A DNA stretch of 64,000 bases from the NCBI GenBank assembly GCA_018335335.1, contig JAGXKG010000006.1:1-64000 (forward strand), read 5' to 3'. Origin of the DNA: Candidatus Thorarchaeota archaeon. GTDB lineage: Archaea; Asgardarchaeota; Thorarchaeia; Thorarchaeales; Thorarchaeaceae. The notes below the pieces were generated by a model. The model was not told the DNA's origin and ran no database searches. It was given only the letters and a program-made list of their open reading frames with translations. How positions within the stretch are numbered: the first letter of the stretch is position 1; each line of letters opens with the position of its first letter. The position numbers and the translations under genes were made by a program. Shown here piece by piece: positions 17,014 through 25,902 of the stretch.

Positions 17014-17532
17014 CTAGAAGAATTCTCGCAATAACAACCCGATGAAAGCTCCTAGTAGCGACGCCATGCTTACGAAAAAGAAGTAGCCAGCAGTTATCGC
17101 ACCAGCGGATATGAAGAAATCGCCTATACCCGTACCGGGATCATAGAATGCAGGACTGACTAGAAAAAGGATGTATATTATTGCGAAGTAAACTGCAGAT
17201 AGGAAACCCCCAATCAAGGCCCTACCAGCTCTATGGAGTAATAGCCCAATGGGAATGGCAGCAAGCATCGGCATTGCAAATATGTAGATTTGGCTGTCTG
17301 GAAGGACATCCGTTGTTACCCTTGCATAGATTGCCGCATCTGCAAGCGCTGTTATTATTGGCGTTATGATAAACACAATCATATCTCTTCGGTCTTCAGT
17401 TATGGAAAATCCAAGGAAATTAACTATGGCTTTTCTCCCTCTTTTTGGTTTCTCTGGAAGGGGTTTCGAGATTCCTGTCTTTTGTTGTTTTTCATCGGTC
17501 TCCTCTAACCGATATTTTTCTTCTTCGTCCAT
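17014..17532 (-). CDS. Four-helix membrane protein with basic N-terminus, unknown
   Basis: About 172 residues from the ATG at 17532; the frame stays open to 17631, but the internal ATG gives MDEEEKYRLEE and a sensible hydrophilic leader. That leader is charged (KPLPEKPKRGRK) and followed by four hydrophobic segments with small loops. No family is recognised. It diverges from the isopentenyl-diphosphate isomerase gene, with about 145 bases between the starts. Possible roles include a membrane scaffold or a small transporter component, but nothing in the sequence decides. Confidence 0.6.
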   Translation of the reverse strand: MDEEEKYRLEETDEKQQKTGISKPLPEKPKRGRKAIVNFLGFSITEDRRDMIVFIITPIITALADAAIYARVTTDVLPDSQIYIFAMPMLAAIPIGLLLHRAGRALIGGFLSAVYFAIIYILFLVSPAFYDPGTGIGDFFISAGAITAGYFFFVSMASLLGAFIGLLLREFF

Positions 17533-17678
17533 AGTTGACTCCCTGATGCATCTGTCGGCAATCTTGGATAAAGGCTTCGCATGGCGCAAGTTTAACTCTA
17601 CAGTTACTGAATCCTGGTTCGCTAGAACCAAAATTGCTATCTATGAGTATATTGAGTAGGTTGTTAGGAGAATCGTGA

Positions 17679-18809
17679 ATGGCGAAAGACCAATCCACAC
17701 ACAAAGACAGTATGAAGTTGGATTCACCTGAAGCTAGAGCAACACGAAAAAGGAAATTGGAACATATCGAAATCTGTCTGGAGAAAGATGTTCAATACGC
17801 TCGCTCAACTCTACTGGAGGACGTATCATTTATTCATAACGCTGTTCCGGAAATCAACAAGGCAGACATCGATTTGACAATCGATTTCATTGGTGTTGAA
17901 GCAGCAGCTCCGATTGTGATAGCGGCCATGACTGGCGGCCACCCAGATACTTATGATATCAACAAACGACTTGCTGAAGCCGCTGAAGCAGTAGGCTTGC
18001 CAATTGGTGTTGGAAGTCAACGTGCCGCCTTGGAAGACCCATCACTGGTAGATACTTTCAGAGTTGTCAGGGATGAGGCACCCTCTGTTCCGATTATTGC
18101 AAATATCGGAGCTACACATGTTCGTGAAGCCCCTGCTGCAGTTGACATGATTGACGCGGATTTTTTGGCTATTCATCTCAACACGCTCCAAGAAGCTGTC
18201 CAGCCAGAGGGCGATTGCGATTCACGTGGTGTTCTTTCGAGTATACGTGAGATAGTCGATGCTGTTGATGTTCCAGTTATCGCGAAGGAAACAGGTGCCG
18301 GTGTTTCTGCTAATGCTGCTCGATCACTTCAGGAAGCAGGGGTAGCAGCTATCGATATTGGTGGTGCGGGAGGTACAAGTTGGTCCGCTGTGGAGTATTA
18401 TCGGGCCTTGCGCGATGGAGAGCCTACAAAGGCACATCTTGGACAGGAATTCTGGAACTGGGGAATTCCGACTGCTCTGAGCCTTGTGATGGCTCAAGAA
18501 GCAACAGAGATTCCTGTTATGGCAACAGGAGGGATTAGGAGCGGCTTGGAAGTGGCGAAGTGCGTTTCTTTGGGAGCTGTCGCAGCTGGATTGGCCTATC
18601 CACTCCTTGAAGCTGCTGTGAATGGAACTTCTCAAGATATCATTCAGCTTCTGGACCAAATGATTGAATCTGTACGGGTCAGCATGTATTTGATTGGCAC
18701 TAAGACAGTAGAAGAGCTGAGGGGATGCCGACTGATTGTTGGCGGTACCCTTCTAGAGAGGTTACAGGCTCTGGGTCTCGACTATCGTAGTTACTCGCGC
18801 ATTTACTGA
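17679..18809 (+). CDS. fni: Type 2 isopentenyl-diphosphate delta-isomerase
   Basis: This FMN-dependent TIM barrel interconverts isopentenyl and dimethylallyl diphosphate, the entry to archaeal lipid synthesis. The typical motifs are present: RKRKLEHIEICLEKDVQ near the start, IAAMTGGH at about residue 81, GVGSQRAALED, ANIGATH, the substrate loop LNTLQEAVQPEGD, VIAKETGAGVS, GGAGGTSW, and ATGGIRSGLEVAK for phosphate and flavin binding. At 376 residues it has the expected length. Type 2 enzymes are standard in archaea, which supports the archaeal assignment. Confidence 0.93.
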   Translation: MAKDQSTHKDSMKLDSPEARATRKRKLEHIEICLEKDVQYARSTLLEDVSFIHNAVPEINKADIDLTIDFIGVEAAAPIVIAAMTGGHPDTYDINKRLAEAAEAVGLPIGVGSQRAALEDPSLVDTFRVVRDEAPSVPIIANIGATHVREAPAAVDMIDADFLAIHLNTLQEAVQPEGDCDSRGVLSSIREIVDAVDVPVIAKETGAGVSANAARSLQEAGVAAIDIGGAGGTSWSAVEYYRALRDGEPTKAHLGQEFWNWGIPTALSLVMAQEATEIPVMATGGIRSGLEVAKCVSLGAVAAGLAYPLLEAAVNGTSQDIIQLLDQMIESVRVSMYLIGTKTVEELRGCRLIVGGTLLERLQALGLDYRSYSRIY

Positions 18810-18835
18810 TCAATTCCGCCAACGAGAGGTCTAAG

Positions 18836-20239
18836 TCATAGCTTGCCGATTCGCTCCAAAAACTTGGAGTGCTGCCTGATGCCGTCTAGCATTTGAACCG
18901 ACTCTTCAATTGTGTCCCCGCAGGGAATCCCGTTCAGTTCGAACCCTCTAATTATGACCTCGTACTTCTCTAGGTTAGGAACATAAGCGACAACGGTTTT
19001 CTCATGCTTCTTTGCCACGTTAGCTACTCTTGCACCGATTTGAAGTGAAATTCCTGGAGCGTACGGCAAAAGAAGCAAAAGGGCTGCATCGATATAGTCG
19101 ATTTCTAGCATTATCTCCAGTACGCGTTCATAATCGATGTCTGAAGCGCTTCCAGTAAGATCACAAGGATTGTTGAAGGAAGAGATATCCCGGTATGCCT
19201 CAGTCATGACTTCTCTCATGGCTTCTTGATGCTCTTCCTTGAATCTTGGAAACTCCAGTCCGTAATGTTCAGCTTCATCTGACGCTATGACTCCGTGCCC
19301 ACCACTTACACTAAGAACACCAACCCGGGATCCTTTCATGTAACTTGGTTCGAATGAGAACGCCTTTGAATAGGCCATAACTTCATCTTCGTCTACTGCG
19401 TCGAGTACGCCATATTGTTTGAACGCTGATATTGCAATCCGGCTGTTGCCTGCAAGAGACGAAGTGTGACTTTGAGTGGCTCTTTGGCCTGCATCCGAAT
19501 CCCCACTTTTGAGCACGATGACTGGCTTGTCAGGAGAGACCTCTTTGCACTTCTTGACAAATTCCCTTCCACCATTTGGACTGAAACCTTCGAGATATGC
19601 AAGGATTGTGCTGACTTCTGGTTTTGTGCCAAAATGGGCTACCAAATCTGTCACGTTCGTTTGTGCTGCATTTCCGATAGAAACAGCTGCTGCTATGCCA
19701 ACATCTCGATGGGCGAACTCTTCCAGTCTTTCTATCAACCAACCTCCAGACTGAGATACAATTGCGACGGATCCTTCACGTGGCCGAGCTACTCGTTCAG
19801 AGGGTAGGAAGAATGTATCAAGTTTGCTTGGAACGAAGACACCGATACAGTTTGGCCCAACCATTGTAATATTATGCTTTTCTGCAATGTTCACAATTTC
19901 ATGCTGAAGAGCCTTGCCAGATTCTCCTGTCTCACTGAACCCTCCAGAAACCACTATCACGGACTTTGTTCCCTTTTTTCCACAATCCTCAAGTGCTGAT
20001 GGAACATACTTCGCGGGAATGGATATGACCGCCAAATCAACCTCGGGTGCGTCTGCAATATTCTTGTAAACATCTCTGCCTTCTACCTTTCCGCCCTTAG
20101 GATTTACTGGGTAGGTAGGAAGCCCATTTTCAAATGCCAGTTTTCTGAAGATCACATTTCCTGGGGAAAAAGGATTGGTTGTGGATACCCCGAGTACCGC
20201 TGTAGACTTTGGGTTAAGCATAGTTTCCAGATTAGACAT
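18836..20239 (-). CDS. ADP-forming acyl-CoA synthetase, alpha subunit type
   Basis: The protein has the CoA-binding Rossmann domain (LNPKSTAVLGVSTTNPFSPG, YPVNPKGG), then two ligase-CoA domains. NITMVGPNCIGV, IVSQSGG and the QSHTSSLAGN segment, whose histidine would be phosphorylated, are typical of the alpha subunit of ADP-forming acetate-CoA ligases. These enzymes make ATP from acyl-CoA in fermenting archaea. The ATP-grasp beta subunit is missing from the chain and from the neighbours, so it must be encoded elsewhere or this protein acts differently. The start is set at the ATG at 20239, directly before SNLETMLNPKS; the frame extends to 20317. It diverges from the comD-like gene. Confidence 0.82.
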   Translation of the reverse strand: MSNLETMLNPKSTAVLGVSTTNPFSPGNVIFRKLAFENGLPTYPVNPKGGKVEGRDVYKNIADAPEVDLAVISIPAKYVPSALEDCGKKGTKSVIVVSGGFSETGESGKALQHEIVNIAEKHNITMVGPNCIGVFVPSKLDTFFLPSERVARPREGSVAIVSQSGGWLIERLEEFAHRDVGIAAAVSIGNAAQTNVTDLVAHFGTKPEVSTILAYLEGFSPNGGREFVKKCKEVSPDKPVIVLKSGDSDAGQRATQSHTSSLAGNSRIAISAFKQYGVLDAVDEDEVMAYSKAFSFEPSYMKGSRVGVLSVSGGHGVIASDEAEHYGLEFPRFKEEHQEAMREVMTEAYRDISSFNNPCDLTGSASDIDYERVLEIMLEIDYIDAALLLLLPYAPGISLQIGARVANVAKKHEKTVVAYVPNLEKYEVIIRGFELNGIPCGDTIEESVQMLDGIRQHSKFLERIGKL

Positions 20240-20397
20240 GGTTCTTCCTCTTGTTATGGTGTACCACGTATGAAATCTTCCCTTTATATCAAATGTGCTC
20301 TCTAATCTGTAGACCACAAACAGCTAGCTGAATACTCACCAAATTGGGACTTTTGAAACACTACGTTTAAAGAATAGCCGGCTCATATCATGGAGTA

Positions 20398-20892
20398 ATG
20401 ATTGATTCGACTGACTTCTTGGCATATCTTCGTAAGAATGGATTTTCATTTGCTAGTGGAGTTCCGTGCTCATATTTCTCTGAAGTAATCCGTGAACTTT
20501 CTGCTTCGGATTCCATTAAGTATGTTCCGGCTACAAGGGAGGACGAAGCAATTGGAATTGCATCAGGGGCAGCTTTTGGAGGCGAAATGGCCTTTGCAAT
20601 CATGCAGAATTCTGGGTATGCTACAATAGGCGATGCATTGACTTCATTAGCTCAGCTCTACAGACTACCAATGTTGATTATTGTCAGTTATCGAGGTCTT
20701 GAGCCTGACAAGGACTTCCCTGAACACTCCTTGATGGGGAAAGTGATGGAAGACGCATTGGATTGTTACCGTGTGCCATACTGGTTCTTGAAAGAGGGAG
20801 AGTGGAAGCAAATCTTGGATAAGGCAATTTTGAAGATGGAAGAAACGTCAAGACCTGTTGCTCTTTTGGTGAGAAAGGGGGTTTTGGACTAG
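20398..20892 (+). CDS. comD: Sulfopyruvate/phosphonopyruvate decarboxylase, alpha-type subunit (ComD-like)
   Basis: The 164 residues form the pyrimidine-binding domain of a thiamine-diphosphate decarboxylase. FASGVPCSYFSEVIREL and TREDEAIGIASGAAFGG, with the glutamate that activates the cofactor, and MQNSGYATIGDALTSL match the ComD group and the N-terminal half of phosphonopyruvate decarboxylase. The partner subunit follows after two bases. ComDE makes sulfoacetaldehyde for coenzyme M, yet no ComA, ComB or ComC gene is nearby, so a phosphonate or other 2-oxo-acid role is possible. The ATG follows a GGAG at close spacing. Confidence 0.75.
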   Translation: MIDSTDFLAYLRKNGFSFASGVPCSYFSEVIRELSASDSIKYVPATREDEAIGIASGAAFGGEMAFAIMQNSGYATIGDALTSLAQLYRLPMLIIVSYRGLEPDKDFPEHSLMGKVMEDALDCYRVPYWFLKEGEWKQILDKAILKMEETSRPVALLVRKGVLD

Positions 20893-20894
20893 TT

Positions 20895-21458
20895 ATGTAT
20901 GGCTATGAGCTCATTCAAGAACTTGCTGATCTGCTGACTGGCGATGAAGTACTAGTCAGTACTAATGGCAATATCAGCCGACAAGTGTATCACTACTTGC
21001 CGCGCCCTCAAATCTACTTGCGTGGGAGTATGGGGCTTGGAATTCCAGTTGGAGTTGGCGTGGCATTATCCCGTCCTGAAAAACAAGTTCTTGTCATAAC
21101 TGGAGATGGCAACCTTTTGATGGGATTAAGCTCCTTATCAACTACTTCGTTCATTGGCCCGAAGAACCTGAGGATTCTGATTCTCGATAACAATGAATAT
21201 GCTACGACTGGACATCAGCGAACAACTTCCGGCATTTTGAATTACACCTCTCTATTCGAAGGCTTTGGAATTCCGAATCTTCCGCCTATTCAAAGAGATG
21301 ATTCGGTTGAAGATATTAGAGAGAGGATGCAATCACTGTTAGATGCTGTGGAGTTGTGTGTGCTTCCCGCATTGGTGAATTCCGATCCGCCCAGTCTAAA
21401 CAATATTCCTTGGCACCCAGAAAAAATAGCGGCACTACAAAGAGAGAAACGCGAATGA
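20895..21458 (+). CDS. comE: Sulfopyruvate/phosphonopyruvate decarboxylase, beta-type subunit (ComE-like)
   Basis: This 187-residue protein is the diphosphate-binding half of the same thiamine enzyme: GSMGLGIPVGVGVALSRP, then GDGNLLMG through DNNEYATTG, the classic magnesium and thiamine diphosphate motif. The ATG lies two bases after the comD-like stop, consistent with coupled translation of a two-subunit complex. The C-terminal part is shorter than in fused phosphonopyruvate decarboxylases. Substrate choice between sulfopyruvate and phosphonopyruvate cannot be settled from the motifs I can see. Confidence 0.75.
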   Translation: MYGYELIQELADLLTGDEVLVSTNGNISRQVYHYLPRPQIYLRGSMGLGIPVGVGVALSRPEKQVLVITGDGNLLMGLSSLSTTSFIGPKNLRILILDNNEYATTGHQRTTSGILNYTSLFEGFGIPNLPPIQRDDSVEDIRERMQSLLDAVELCVLPALVNSDPPSLNNIPWHPEKIAALQREKRE

Positions 21459-21550
21459 ATCTATTCCTTCTGAGTGCTTGTTAAGCTGCAACTTGAAGCC
21501 TCAATATCTAGCATCCATGGCGTTAGACTGTATTCGAACATCAACAAAGA

Positions 21551-21958
21551 TTAAGATTCTGTTAGAGAAGACATGAGTGAAAGGAGGGGTTCAAGAACAT
21601 CCTTCACTCTTGCTCTAATCTGCTGCTGTAGGTCGTCCAAATACCTCTTACCTTCTTCCGCAATCTTGTATTCGCGTCTCCGTCGCCCTGAATCCTCTTG
21701 TTCCGATGTAACTAGACCCATTTCTTCCATGGCTCGCAGCTCTCCATAAACTGTCCCTGACTGAATTTCTACATTGAATCCCGTCAATTCTGAGGTCAGC
21801 TTCATAAGGTCATACCCTGAGGATTTCGGATTGTCCCAGATTTCCGAAAGTAGGATTGCTCGAACGAGTGGTAATGGGTCAAGGGAAGTCCGCGATTCCG
21901 TTGTTTCTGTATTCATGACATACAAGTCCATGTGTGGCTCTTTAGCTGTTTCTGCCAC
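21551..21958 (-). CDS. PadR-family transcriptional regulator
   Basis: A winged helix-turn-helix of the PadR type: LVRAILLSEIWDNPKSSGYD, then the recognition part FNVEIQSGTVYGELRAMEEM, then GLVTSEQEDSGRRRREYKI and a C-terminal dimerisation helix. PadR proteins repress transporters, membrane or stress genes in response to small ligands. The upstream gene, on the same strand and 26 bases away, encodes a four-helix membrane protein that is the probable target or partner. Confidence 0.85.
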   Translation of the reverse strand: MAETAKEPHMDLYVMNTETTESRTSLDPLPLVRAILLSEIWDNPKSSGYDLMKLTSELTGFNVEIQSGTVYGELRAMEEMGLVTSEQEDSGRRRREYKIAEEGKRYLDDLQQQIRARVKDVLEPLLSLMSSLTES

Positions 21959-21984
21959 ATTCTAGTTTGTCTGCTTGGTCTTAT

Positions 21985-22476
21985 CTAATTTAGATTTGCC
22001 TGCATTGCTGTAAGCGCAGCTGTCCATGCACTCAAGAAGAGGACAAGTATGCCGATTATTATATTCACAATCAACAGAAGTGCTGTAATTTTTTGTTGCT
22101 TCTTACGTGCTTTGGATTTCAGATTTGAAAGCATTCTATTCCTCACAAGTGTGATTATAACCATGACTCCTACAGCTACGTGCTTAATACTGAGTATAGT
22201 CGAGTACTGATTGGCCAAAGAAAGATAACCTTCAAACGATGGTGATGCGTTGCTCATGAAGAGCCCTGTGAGAAAGAGGCCAATGATGCTCATAGCCACT
22301 AACTTGTTCATCCTGATCCTTATCGCCTCAACCATCTTCATTCTCTCTCCCTTCTCTACGGTAGTTTGAATAACAGGGAGTATTCCTATACCCAGCACAA
22401 TCATTCCACCAATCCACATTACAGTGAACAGATTGTGAAGGAATCTCATCAGAATCATAACTATCAAATTCGCCAT
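21985..22476 (-). CDS. Four-helix membrane protein, CopD-like, paired with PadR
   Basis: From the ATG at 22476 the protein has about 163 residues with four hydrophobic helices. The first (FLHNLFTVMWIGGMIVLGIGILP) resembles the opening of CopD/DUF2269-type membrane proteins, with a His and Trp near the membrane face. Two basic loops (KGERMKMVEAIRIRMNK and RNRMLSNLKSKARKKQQK) suggest cytoplasmic sides. It is followed at 26 bases by the PadR regulator, so the two probably form one operon. The transported or bound substrate is unknown. Confidence 0.6.
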   Translation of the reverse strand: MANLIVMILMRFLHNLFTVMWIGGMIVLGIGILPVIQTTVEKGERMKMVEAIRIRMNKLVAMSIIGLFLTGLFMSNASPSFEGYLSLANQYSTILSIKHVAVGVMVIITLVRNRMLSNLKSKARKKQQKITALLLIVNIIIGILVLFLSAWTAALTAMQANLN

Positions 22477-22702
22477 CACAAATTCTCCAATATGTAGTTC
22501 ATACACATATTAAGCCGTTATATATGCTTCTGCCATATTACCTTTTGCGTGGAGGCGCTTCGGATTATGGAATCGAAGTATTGACAAATCATGTGGAAAC
22601 TAGCAAATTCTACTCCGAAAACGTGTTGCGTGGATTTGTTGTTCAAGAGTAGTCTCAAGAGATAAATGGACCTTTGCTTATGCAAGAGATAGGCAGATAG
22701 CT

Positions 22703-24265
22703 TTGACCGATTTGAAAACAAGGGTTACAGAGGTCAGCGTCTTGTTGGGCGGTGCGATAGTAACCAGAACTGGAAGAGCCAAACTCGAAACTGGTTCGCG
22801 TGAGATTTGGGTGCGCGGGATTACTAGCAACGCATCACGTGACAGCTTTCGAATTACTGGAGAAGGAGCCGCGACAATTACCAACTTCGATGTTATCAAA
22901 CAGACGAAAGCCATCATTCCTGAAGCAGATGTATCTGCGCTCAGAGATGAGCTTGATGAACTTGAGCAGAAGCTCGATGAAATCGATGACCAACTGAAAA
23001 TCAACGAAGATCGTCTGAATGCGGTTGAAGATGTTGCTGGAGATTTCTCGGAGACATTTGGGCGGACTTTCGCTGGCGGTGACATAGAAATTCAGAAGCT
23101 TACGCAGATGGATACCAAATCTCTGGAACTAATCCGATCTATCAAGAAGAGAATCAGAGAATTATTGGATGAGAGAAAAGATATTGTTAACCAAATTCAG
23201 GTTCTTAAACATCAAATCGCTGAGAAGTCGGAAAAGCAACTAATCAAAAACACATACGATGTCCGAGTTAGCCTTGACGTAAGAAAGACAACAGAGATTA
23301 CTCTGAACGTCGTCTATCAATGTTCTTCTGCGTCTTGGGAACCAACCTATGATATCAACCTGACAGCTACTGGGGCAAAAGTCAGGAGAATCGCAGTAGT
23401 AAGGAATCAAACTGGTGAAAACTGGAATGAAGTAGACATGGTTGTTTCTAGCGCAAGAGCTGGACCCGTAGAAGCCGTAGAAGGAACCCCGCTCATCTTG
23501 AGGGAATATGTGCCCCGACCATCAAGAAGAATGAAAGAATCTAGTGGAGGAGGCGCTCCCATGGCATTACACGCAGCTGCACCTATGAAGAAGCGTGCAC
23601 CTCCTCCTGAACCAGAAATGGAAATCGAGGAGGCAGAAGTTGAGGAATTAGAAGGCGGTATCTCGCGCTATGAAGCTCCTGCACCTGTAACCGTCAAGTC
23701 TGGTAATAAAAGGCCTGTAGATCTCATCAGAGAAGAATTGCTTTCAGAAGTCCAGTACTATTGGTATCCTGATAGTATGATGGAAGTTATCGCAGAAAAC
23801 GAAGTTACCAACGGGGATAGCGCATTGATGGCTGGAGAAGCTAAAATCTATGCAGACGGCGAATATATTGGGGAAACAAGTATTCCGTTCACTTCTCCCC
23901 GTGAGAAACGGACTCTTGGTACACGAATTGCTCACGACGTAAAAGCTGAGAAGAGGCTAATTGACAAAACAATAGAGAAGGCCGGTTTGACCCGGGGTAA
24001 GCTGAGAAGAAAATATGTCTATAGGCTTTCAATAGAGAATCTATCCAAAAAGGGAATAAAAATCGAGGTTGTCGATAGGATTCCGCACAGTAACGAACCT
24101 GACCTCAAGGTGGAAGCGAATATCGATAAAATCAATGCGGATAAGCATCATCTCGGAATCTTAACGTGGAACCTCAGGATACCTAGTGAGAAGAAGCATA
24201 CTATTGAGTATGAATATGAGGTAGAATGGGAAAGTGCTAGGGCTATCTATCCACCACTGCCATAG
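22703..24265 (+). CDS. DUF4139-family coiled-coil protein (first of a tandem pair)
   Basis: The 520-residue protein has an N-terminal beta domain (DUF4140-like, with VLLGGAIVTRTGRA and WVRGITSNASRDSFRITG), a long coiled coil at about 75-175, and a C-terminal beta domain (DUF4139) with SSASWEPTYDIN, GENWNEVDMVVSSARAGP and, near the end, DRIPHSNEPDLKV and YEYEVEW. A Pro/Glu-rich linker at 270-320 separates parts of the last domain. The start is a TTG. The family is found in bacteria, fungi and animals and is linked by name to mucoidy inhibition in bacteria; its molecular role is unknown. There is no signal peptide. The paralogue starts within 13 bases of its stop. Confidence 0.75.
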   Translation: MTDLKTRVTEVSVLLGGAIVTRTGRAKLETGSREIWVRGITSNASRDSFRITGEGAATITNFDVIKQTKAIIPEADVSALRDELDELEQKLDEIDDQLKINEDRLNAVEDVAGDFSETFGRTFAGGDIEIQKLTQMDTKSLELIRSIKKRIRELLDERKDIVNQIQVLKHQIAEKSEKQLIKNTYDVRVSLDVRKTTEITLNVVYQCSSASWEPTYDINLTATGAKVRRIAVVRNQTGENWNEVDMVVSSARAGPVEAVEGTPLILREYVPRPSRRMKESSGGGAPMALHAAAPMKKRAPPPEPEMEIEEAEVEELEGGISRYEAPAPVTVKSGNKRPVDLIREELLSEVQYYWYPDSMMEVIAENEVTNGDSALMAGEAKIYADGEYIGETSIPFTSPREKRTLGTRIAHDVKAEKRLIDKTIEKAGLTRGKLRRKYVYRLSIENLSKKGIKIEVVDRIPHSNEPDLKVEANIDKINADKHHLGILTWNLRIPSEKKHTIEYEYEVEWESARAIYPPLP

Positions 24266-24277
24266 GATGTGACAAAC

Positions 24278-25819
24278 ATGACTACAAGAATTGACGCACC
24301 GGTCAACAGTGTTACAGTATTTGTAGACGGCGCTCGGGTGACGCGAAAGGGAGCGGCACCACTTGCCCCAGGAGAGCAGGATATCATAGTGCGTGGAATA
24401 ACGAAATTTGCCCAAGATGATAGTTTTCGGGTGAAGGGCACTGGCAGAGCTAGTATACGGGGAATCAATGTAGAGACCCACAAGGAGGTTTTCGAGCCAG
24501 AAGGGGATACTGAGACGCTAAGAAGCAAGCTGAGAAAGCTGGAAGATGAACGAGATGAAATCAATGATGAACTGAGTATCCAAGAGACCAGGGTAGAGCG
24601 GATTCAGACTGTACTTACCAACTTCTCTGGTGAGTTTGGCAAACGTTATGCTTTCGGTGATAGTGAAATAAGCGCACTAGCAGCTTTAGATGAAGAAACC
24701 ACTACCATGCGAGAAGAAGCATATGAGAAGATAAGAGAACTGCAGCGAGAACTGGAGAAGGTGGAAGCCAAGATATCCGAGGTCAAATCCTCCCTGCAAC
24801 GAATTGAGGGCGAGCGAAGAATAGAAGCAACAAAGGAAGTGAAGATACGTCTGGATGTAAGAGAAGAGTGTACAGTAAACTTGGAGGTAACATATCAGAT
24901 TCAGGAGGCTCGTTGGATACCTCAGTATGACATTGATGTAATGGATAACAGAACTACCCTGAAACGGCTTGCTCTAATATGGAATCATAGCATTGAAGAC
25001 TGGATTGATGTGGATTTGGTGGTGTCAACAGCGTCAGCCAAACCTGTCAGGAAGATTGAACCTGAGCCTTTCTACATACAAACAAGACGTGCCGATACAG
25101 TAACAAGTCGTGGTGAGACTGAGGATGTCATTGCCAAAATTGAACGAGCCTACGAGACTGCTGGAGATATGAAAGCTGCCCCGGTGAGAGTTACTGAAAC
25201 TACGAGCGGAGGTATGGTATTTCAGGTTCCGGGTAGGGTGACAGTTCCGGCGGATAGAGATCAGCATCCAATCACTCTGCTGGAGGAAGAGTTCGAAAGC
25301 GAAGAAATCTACTATTGGAACGCCTACGCGATGGACACCTTTGTGATTCAGAATCGGATATCCAATGGGGATTCACTGATTCTTCCCGGAAAAGTAAAGG
25401 TTTACGCGGATGGTGACTTTCTCAGCGAAACAGCAATATCAACAGTTGCTCCCCGAGAGGAATTCTATCTAGGAACTCGAGAAGCCTATGATATCAAAGG
25501 CGAAAAGAAGATGTTTGAGAAGGAGACCGAAAAGGCTGGCCTAACAAGGGGGAAAAAGCGGCGGATATACAAGTATCATCTAAAGACTGAGAGTTTCGCC
25601 AAGGAACCTGTCACTGTTCGCCTAGTTGACCGGATTCCACACAGTGACTCGGAGAGAATCAACGTGGAACTCAAGAATCTCACTCGAGACTACAAAAGCA
25701 TGGAGCTTGGGGTTATTGTCTGGGAATTTGAGATACCACCTGAAGAAGAAATGAAAATAGAATATTCATATTCGGTAGAGTGGGAGAAGGATATTGAGAT
25801 TACTCCACCTCTTCCATAG
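24278..25819 (+). CDS. DUF4139-family coiled-coil protein (second of a tandem pair)
   Basis: This paralogue of the preceding gene has the same three-part layout: N-terminal beta domain with VTVFVDGARVTRKGAAPL and IIVRGITKFAQDDSFRVKG, a coiled coil at about 70-180, and a DUF4139 domain with EARWIPQYDIDV, EDWIDVDLVVSTASAKP, DRIPHSDSERINVE and YSYSVEW. The sequences differ throughout, so the duplication is old. I chose the ATG at 24278; a GTG at 24269 is also in frame. Two such proteins from one message suggest a heteromeric filament or complex, which is an inference. It converges with the 354-residue helical gene of the tubulin cluster. Confidence 0.75.
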   Translation: MTTRIDAPVNSVTVFVDGARVTRKGAAPLAPGEQDIIVRGITKFAQDDSFRVKGTGRASIRGINVETHKEVFEPEGDTETLRSKLRKLEDERDEINDELSIQETRVERIQTVLTNFSGEFGKRYAFGDSEISALAALDEETTTMREEAYEKIRELQRELEKVEAKISEVKSSLQRIEGERRIEATKEVKIRLDVREECTVNLEVTYQIQEARWIPQYDIDVMDNRTTLKRLALIWNHSIEDWIDVDLVVSTASAKPVRKIEPEPFYIQTRRADTVTSRGETEDVIAKIERAYETAGDMKAAPVRVTETTSGGMVFQVPGRVTVPADRDQHPITLLEEEFESEEIYYWNAYAMDTFVIQNRISNGDSLILPGKVKVYADGDFLSETAISTVAPREEFYLGTREAYDIKGEKKMFEKETEKAGLTRGKKRRIYKYHLKTESFAKEPVTVRLVDRIPHSDSERINVELKNLTRDYKSMELGVIVWEFEIPPEEEMKIEYSYSVEWEKDIEITPPLP

Positions 25820-25902
25820 TCATCAGTTGAATCTACAATATACCGAAGAAGTGGAATCGAGTCTAAGGAACTGGATTGCTAGTACACTAAGGTATTGGGA
25901 TT

